From Ilumatobacteraceae bacterium (lineage in GTDB: Bacteria; Actinomycetota; Acidimicrobiia; Acidimicrobiales; Ilumatobacteraceae): 9,832 nucleotides of DNA. Location: the NCBI GenBank assembly GCA_025456105.1, contig JALOLG010000023.1, positions 1 through 9,832 of the forward strand, in the 5' to 3' direction. The position numbers and the translations under genes are program-made. Under the pieces are notes generated by a model. That model was not told the origin of the DNA. It made no database searches and worked only from the letters and a program-made list of their open reading frames with translations. Shown here piece by piece: positions 6,935 through 9,832 of the stretch. Position 1 is the stretch's first letter. Every line of letters starts with the position of its first letter.

Positions 6935-8029
6935 TCAACGGATCGTGACCTCCGAGGTCGACACGTCGATGACCGTCGCACCGCGCTCGGTGGCGATCGG
7001 CAGCGCCGTCTCGAGCCGCACGAGCTTCGCGAGCAGGTCGGTCGCCGCGCCGAAGCGCACCTCGACACCGTCGTCGAGCTGCATGGTGAGCGACGTGCCG
7101 TCGGCGGTGACCTCGATCGACACGACGCGCCCGCGCACCGAGCCGGTGAGCGCCTGCACCAGCTCGGCGGCCGCGGCGTAGGGCGGCGGCGCGAACGCAC
7201 CCGCCGGGAGGTCGCCGTGGTCCGGACCGGTGAGCACCACGTAGGCGATCGGCTGGCCCTCGATGACGTCCAGCACGCGGCCGTCGCGGTCGATCACGCG
7301 GAAGCGCCCGTCGGGACCCTGGAACGTCGCCAGCGGGCGCCGCTCGCGGATCTCGATGGTGGCGCTGTGGGGCAGCCGCGTGGTGACGCGGGCGCTCTCG
7401 ACCCACGGGATCGCCTCGAGATCCTCCTGCACGGCGCGACGATCGACGAGGAGCACCGGGGTGCCGACGAGGTCGTCGATCACCGCCTGCAGCCGGGCCC
7501 GGTCGGTGTAGGCGACCCCGGTCACCTCCACGTCGTCGGCCTCGACGTCGAACAGCGGCGACCCGACGACCGCCAGCGCACCGACCACCACGGCGAGCAC
7601 CGCGGCGGCGACGAGCACCCACACGAGGCGGCGCCGGCCCGCCGAGCGCCGCACCTCGATCCGCCGCTCGCGGATCCGCGGCTCGATCCGCCGGCCGACG
7701 GCACCGGGCGGGTTCGGGACGACGGCGTCACCGGTCTCGTCGTCGGTGATGACCACGACCGAGCCGCCCGACGCCTCACCGGTCGAGGTGTCGACCGGCG
7801 CGAGCTCGACCGCCTCGCCCGCCTCGTCGAGGTACACGGCGTCGGGGACGCCGTCGTCCTCGATGCGCACGACGCTGGGTGCCGTCAGCGCGGCCGGGAG
7901 CTCGGCGTCGGGGTCGACGTCGGGATCCGCGTCCGCCTCGGGCTCGTCGGCCTCCACGGCGAAGGCCCTGAGGAGCTCGTCGAGCGCGGCCGGATCGGGC
8001 TCGGTGGAGCGCATCGACGGCGGCTCCAT
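6935..8029 (-). CDS. ftsQ: cell division protein FtsQ (DivIB) with long acidic N-terminus
   Basis: Bitopic divisome scaffold that links the cytoplasmic ring to the FtsB/FtsL and septal synthase complex. The protein has 364 residues. Residues 1-115 are cytoplasmic, very acidic (runs of Glu, Asp, Ala and Pro) and probably disordered. A basic stop-transfer stretch (113-134, many Arg) precedes one membrane segment at about 135-156 (LVWVLVAAAVLAVVVGALAV). An extracytoplasmic POTRA-like domain follows (about 158-230: FDVEADDVEVTG...GTPVLLVD...IPWVESARVTTRLPHSATIEIRER), then the beta domain to the C-terminus. The ATG at 8029 is chosen because it overlaps the murB stop as TGATG and has AGGAGG 7 bases upstream; an internal ATG at 8014 is less likely. 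The upstream neighbour is murB and the downstream one ftsZ. Sequence identity in this family is low, so the call rests on topology, POTRA motifs and position. Confidence 0.93.
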   Translation of the reverse strand: MEPPSMRSTEPDPAALDELLRAFAVEADEPEADADPDVDPDAELPAALTAPSVVRIEDDGVPDAVYLDEAGEAVELAPVDTSTGEASGGSVVVITDDETGDAVVPNPPGAVGRRIEPRIRERRIEVRRSAGRRRLVWVLVAAAVLAVVVGALAVVGSPLFDVEADDVEVTGVAYTDRARLQAVIDDLVGTPVLLVDRRAVQEDLEAIPWVESARVTTRLPHSATIEIRERRPLATFQGPDGRFRVIDRDGRVLDVIEGQPIAYVVLTGPDHGDLPAGAFAPPPYAAAAELVQALTGSVRGRVVSIEVTADGTSLTMQLDDGVEVRFGAATDLLAKLVRLETALPIATERGATVIDVSTSEVTIR

Positions 8030-8970
8030 CAGCCCGCCTCCTGGTCGCCGAACCCCACGAGGCGCACCTCGGTGCGCAGGCGCACACCGGTCGCGGCCTC
8101 GACCCGCTCGCGCACCTCCCGGATGACGGCGAGCACGTCGTCGGCGCGGCCGCCCTCGTCGGCCTGCACGAAGTTGGCGTGCTTCTCCGACACGCGGGCC
8201 GTGCCGATGCGCATCCCGCGCAGACCCAGCCGGTCGATCAGCTCGGCCGCCGCCAGCTCCCCCGGGATCGGGTTGACGAACACGCTCCCGCAGTTCTGCC
8301 CGCCGGGCTGGTGCTCGCGGCGCCAGCGCACGACCTCGGCGAGCTGGGCCTCCGACGCCGACCGGTCGCCCGGCGCGAGCCGGAGTCGAGCCGCGACCAC
8401 CACCTGGTGGTCGCGCAGCGCCGAGCCGCGGAAGCGCAGCCCGAGCCGATCGACGGGCAGGCGACGAACCGCCGGCTCGGGATCGTGGAGGTCGACGACG
8501 TCGACGTCGACCAGCGATGCGGCCATGTCCGACCCGTGACCGCCGGCGTTCATGCGCACCGCGCCCCCGACCGAGCCGGGCACGCCCACCGCCCACTCGA
8601 AGCCGGTCAGCCCGGCCGCCACGGTGCGACGCGCCACGACGGGCAGGAACGCCCCTCCCCCGGCCTCGACGAGGCCGTCGGCCGTCACCCGGACGTCGCT
8701 GTCGAGCTCGGTGATCGTCACGACGATGCCGACGAAGCCGCCGTCGGCGACCAGCAGGTTCGAGCCGCGCCCGACCACGAGCACCGGCAGGCCGGACCGC
8801 CGGGCGGCATCGGCGACGCGGACCAGGTCGGCCACCGACCGGGCCGACGCGAGCAGCGACGCGTGCCCACCCACCCGGTACGTCGTGAGCGGGGCCAGCG
8901 GCACGTCGCGCGCGACGAGCGCACCGAGCAGCTCGGACGCCAGCTCGACGCGGGGGTCGGCGACGGTCAT
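8029..8970 (-). CDS. murB: UDP-N-acetylmuramate dehydrogenase MurB
   Basis: FAD enzyme that reduces UDP-GlcNAc-enolpyruvate to UDP-MurNAc with NADPH in the cytoplasm. The protein has 313 residues from the ATG at 8970. TTYRVGG (29-35) and LVVGRGSNLLVADGGF (64-79) belong to the FAD-binding domain; FEWAVGVPGSVGGAVRMNAG (124-143) is the second flavin motif. In the MurB C-terminal domain, CGSVFVNP (227-234) carries the proton-donor Ser229, SEKHANFVQ (261-269) follows, and Glu301 in RTEVRLVGF is the expected active-site glutamate. The length suits the shorter type II enzymes. The substrate-site motif usually written YRxS reads FRGS (180-183), so the common Tyr is Phe. A GTG at 8976 would overlap the murC stop as GTGA and has GGGAG 7 bases upstream, so it is a real alternative adding two residues. 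The stop overlaps the ftsQ ATG by one base. Confidence 0.95.
   Translation of the reverse strand: MTVADPRVELASELLGALVARDVPLAPLTTYRVGGHASLLASARSVADLVRVADAARRSGLPVLVVGRGSNLLVADGGFVGIVVTITELDSDVRVTADGLVEAGGGAFLPVVARRTVAAGLTGFEWAVGVPGSVGGAVRMNAGGHGSDMAASLVDVDVVDLHDPEPAVRRLPVDRLGLRFRGSALRDHQVVVAARLRLAPGDRSASEAQLAEVVRWRREHQPGGQNCGSVFVNPIPGELAAAELIDRLGLRGMRIGTARVSEKHANFVQADEGGRADDVLAVIREVRERVEAATGVRLRTEVRLVGFGDQEAG
8037..8042 (-). promoter_or_regulatory. ribosome binding site of ftsQ (decides the start)
   Basis: AGGAGG on the minus strand, inside the last codons of murB, lies 7 bases before the ATG at 8029. It supports the start that overlaps the murB stop over the internal ATG at 8014. Confidence 0.7.
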
Positions 8971-8972
8971 CG

Positions 8973-9832
8973 TCACCCCCGGGCTCCCGATCGGATCGCG
9001 AGGATCTCGTCGGGCAGCGCAGCGACGTCGCCGCAGCCCATCGAGATGCACACGTCGCCCGCGCGCACCTCGCGGGCGAGGTAGGTGGCGAGCTCGTCGC
9101 GGCGCGGCAGCCACACGACGCGCGACGCCGGGTGCGCGTCGAGGATCGCGTCGACGATCAGCTTGCCGCTGACGCCCGGGATGGGCACCGTGCCCGAGGC
9201 GTAGATGTCGGTGATCACCACCAGGTCGGCGTCGACGAACGCCGAGGCGTAGTCGCGCCACATGTCGGCGATGCGGTGGTAGCGGTTGGGCTGGAAGACC
9301 GCGATCACGCGCCGCCAGTCGTCGCCGCTGCCGCGCGCCGCAGCCAGCACGGCGGCGATCTCACCGGGCAGGTGAGCGTAGTCGTCGACGAACGTCGCAC
9401 CGTCGTCGATGCCTCGGATGTCGAAGCGCCGGCCGACGCCACCGAATCGCGCCAGCGCCGTGGCGGCCACCTGGGGATCCACCCCGAGCTCGACGGCGAG
9501 GGCGAACACGCCGGTGGCGTTCGACACGTTGTGCAGGCCCCGCAGCGGGAGCTCGACGACGGCGAGCCGCTCGCTCCCTCGCTCGACGGCGAACGTGAAG
9601 GCGCCACCGCCGGGGCGGACGTCGACCGCCCGGTAGTCGACGTCGGGACCCAGCCCGTAGGTGACGGCTTCGTCGTCGGCGGCCAGGCGACGCGCGACCG
9701 GATCGTCGCCGCACACCACCCGCGGCCCCTCGGCCTGGGCGAGGAAGCGCCCGAACGACTCGGTCAGCGCCTCGAACGTGCCGTAGTGGTCGAGGTGGTC
9801 GACCTCGACGTTCGTGAGGAGGACGCCGTGGA
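8973..9832 (-). CDS. murC: UDP-N-acetylmuramate--L-alanine ligase MurC, 5' part missing
   Basis: ATP-dependent ligase that joins L-Ala to UDP-MurNAc, the first amino-acid step of peptidoglycan precursor synthesis. Only the last 285 codons are in the window, in an open frame to its edge; full MurC proteins are about 460-490 residues, so the N-terminal domain and the ATP P-loop lie outside. Visible Mur-ligase motifs: LLTNVEVDHLDHYGTFEAL at the cut end, HNVSNATGVFALA in the central domain, GVGRRFDIRG, then the C-terminal domain with VDDYAHLPGEI, VFQPNRYHR and SMGCGDV. Several normally conserved positions differ (family DDYAHHPTE, QPHRYSR and GAGD), yet the frame is intact. The gene ends 2 bases before the murB ATG. 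MurC rather than MurD/E/F is supported by the DDYAH box, the FQP.RY motif and the position ahead of murB and ftsQ. Confidence 0.93.
   Translation of the reverse strand, partial: HGVLLTNVEVDHLDHYGTFEALTESFGRFLAQAEGPRVVCGDDPVARRLAADDEAVTYGLGPDVDYRAVDVRPGGGAFTFAVERGSERLAVVELPLRGLHNVSNATGVFALAVELGVDPQVAATALARFGGVGRRFDIRGIDDGATFVDDYAHLPGEIAAVLAAARGSGDDWRRVIAVFQPNRYHRIADMWRDYASAFVDADLVVITDIYASGTVPIPGVSGKLIVDAILDAHPASRVVWLPRRDELATYLAREVRAGDVCISMGCGDVAALPDEILAIRSGARG
8984..8988 (-). promoter_or_regulatory. possible ribosome binding site of murB
   Basis: GGGAG on the minus strand lies 7 bases before the alternative GTG start at 8976 and 13 before the ATG at 8970. A G run at 8977-8981 would instead serve the ATG. 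The sequence does not settle which start is used. Confidence 0.35.

Noticed and set aside
8030..8596. N-terminal extension of ftsQ through murB
   Set aside because: The extra residues are an out-of-frame reading of murB; the ATG at 8029 has a strong ribosome binding site.
1..9832. Possible new defence system, mobile element, CRISPR array or RNA gene
   Set aside because: The window is filled by nine known division, wall and housekeeping genes with about 210 bases between them. I saw no tRNA-like fold, repeat array, transposase or phage gene.

Overview
This window is a compact, GC-rich (by eye about 70% G+C) stretch in which every convincing gene lies on the minus strand, so transcription runs from high to low coordinates. 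It is the cell-division and cell-wall (dcw) cluster of an actinobacterium. The signs are: no ftsA before ftsZ, a sepF and divIVA tail after ftsZ, a type-2 IleRS very like the mycobacterial enzyme, and frequent GTG starts. murB lies between murC and ftsQ, and the SepF, DivIVA and FtsZ proteins are divergent, which points away from Streptomyces and Mycobacterium. Acidimicrobiia is my best guess, but that is inference and unproven.

Layout in transcription order: murC (3' part only, 9832-8973), murB (8970-8029), ftsQ (8029-6935), a 105-base gap, ftsZ (6829-5750), pgeF/ylmD (5738-5049), yggS/ylmE (5052-4387), sepF (4346-3774), divIVA (3748-2882) and ileS (2856-1, cut by the window edge before its 3' end). 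Gaps between genes add up to only about 210 bases. Neighbouring genes overlap or nearly touch at murC/murB, murB/ftsQ, ftsZ/pgeF and pgeF/yggS. No stretch of 300 bases lacks a gene.

The genes fit one programme. MurC and MurB are cytoplasmic enzymes that make UDP-MurNAc and add its first amino acid. PgeF removes wrongly built precursors of that pathway. FtsQ is the bitopic scaffold of the divisome. FtsZ forms the Z-ring, and SepF ties it to the membrane in place of the missing FtsA. The DivIVA-type coiled-coil protein marks curved membrane or poles. YggS is a PLP-homeostasis protein and IleRS is a housekeeping synthetase; both commonly travel with this cluster.

I see no RNA gene, mobile element, CRISPR array, phage remnant or defence system, and nothing that looks like a new biological system. 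The points worth a second look are local: yggT (ylmG) is missing between sepF and divIVA, murB is in an unusual place, usually conserved MurC motifs carry substitutions, FtsQ has a long acidic cytoplasmic N-terminus, FtsZ has a short tail, and DivIVA has a small His/Asp/Ser repeat.
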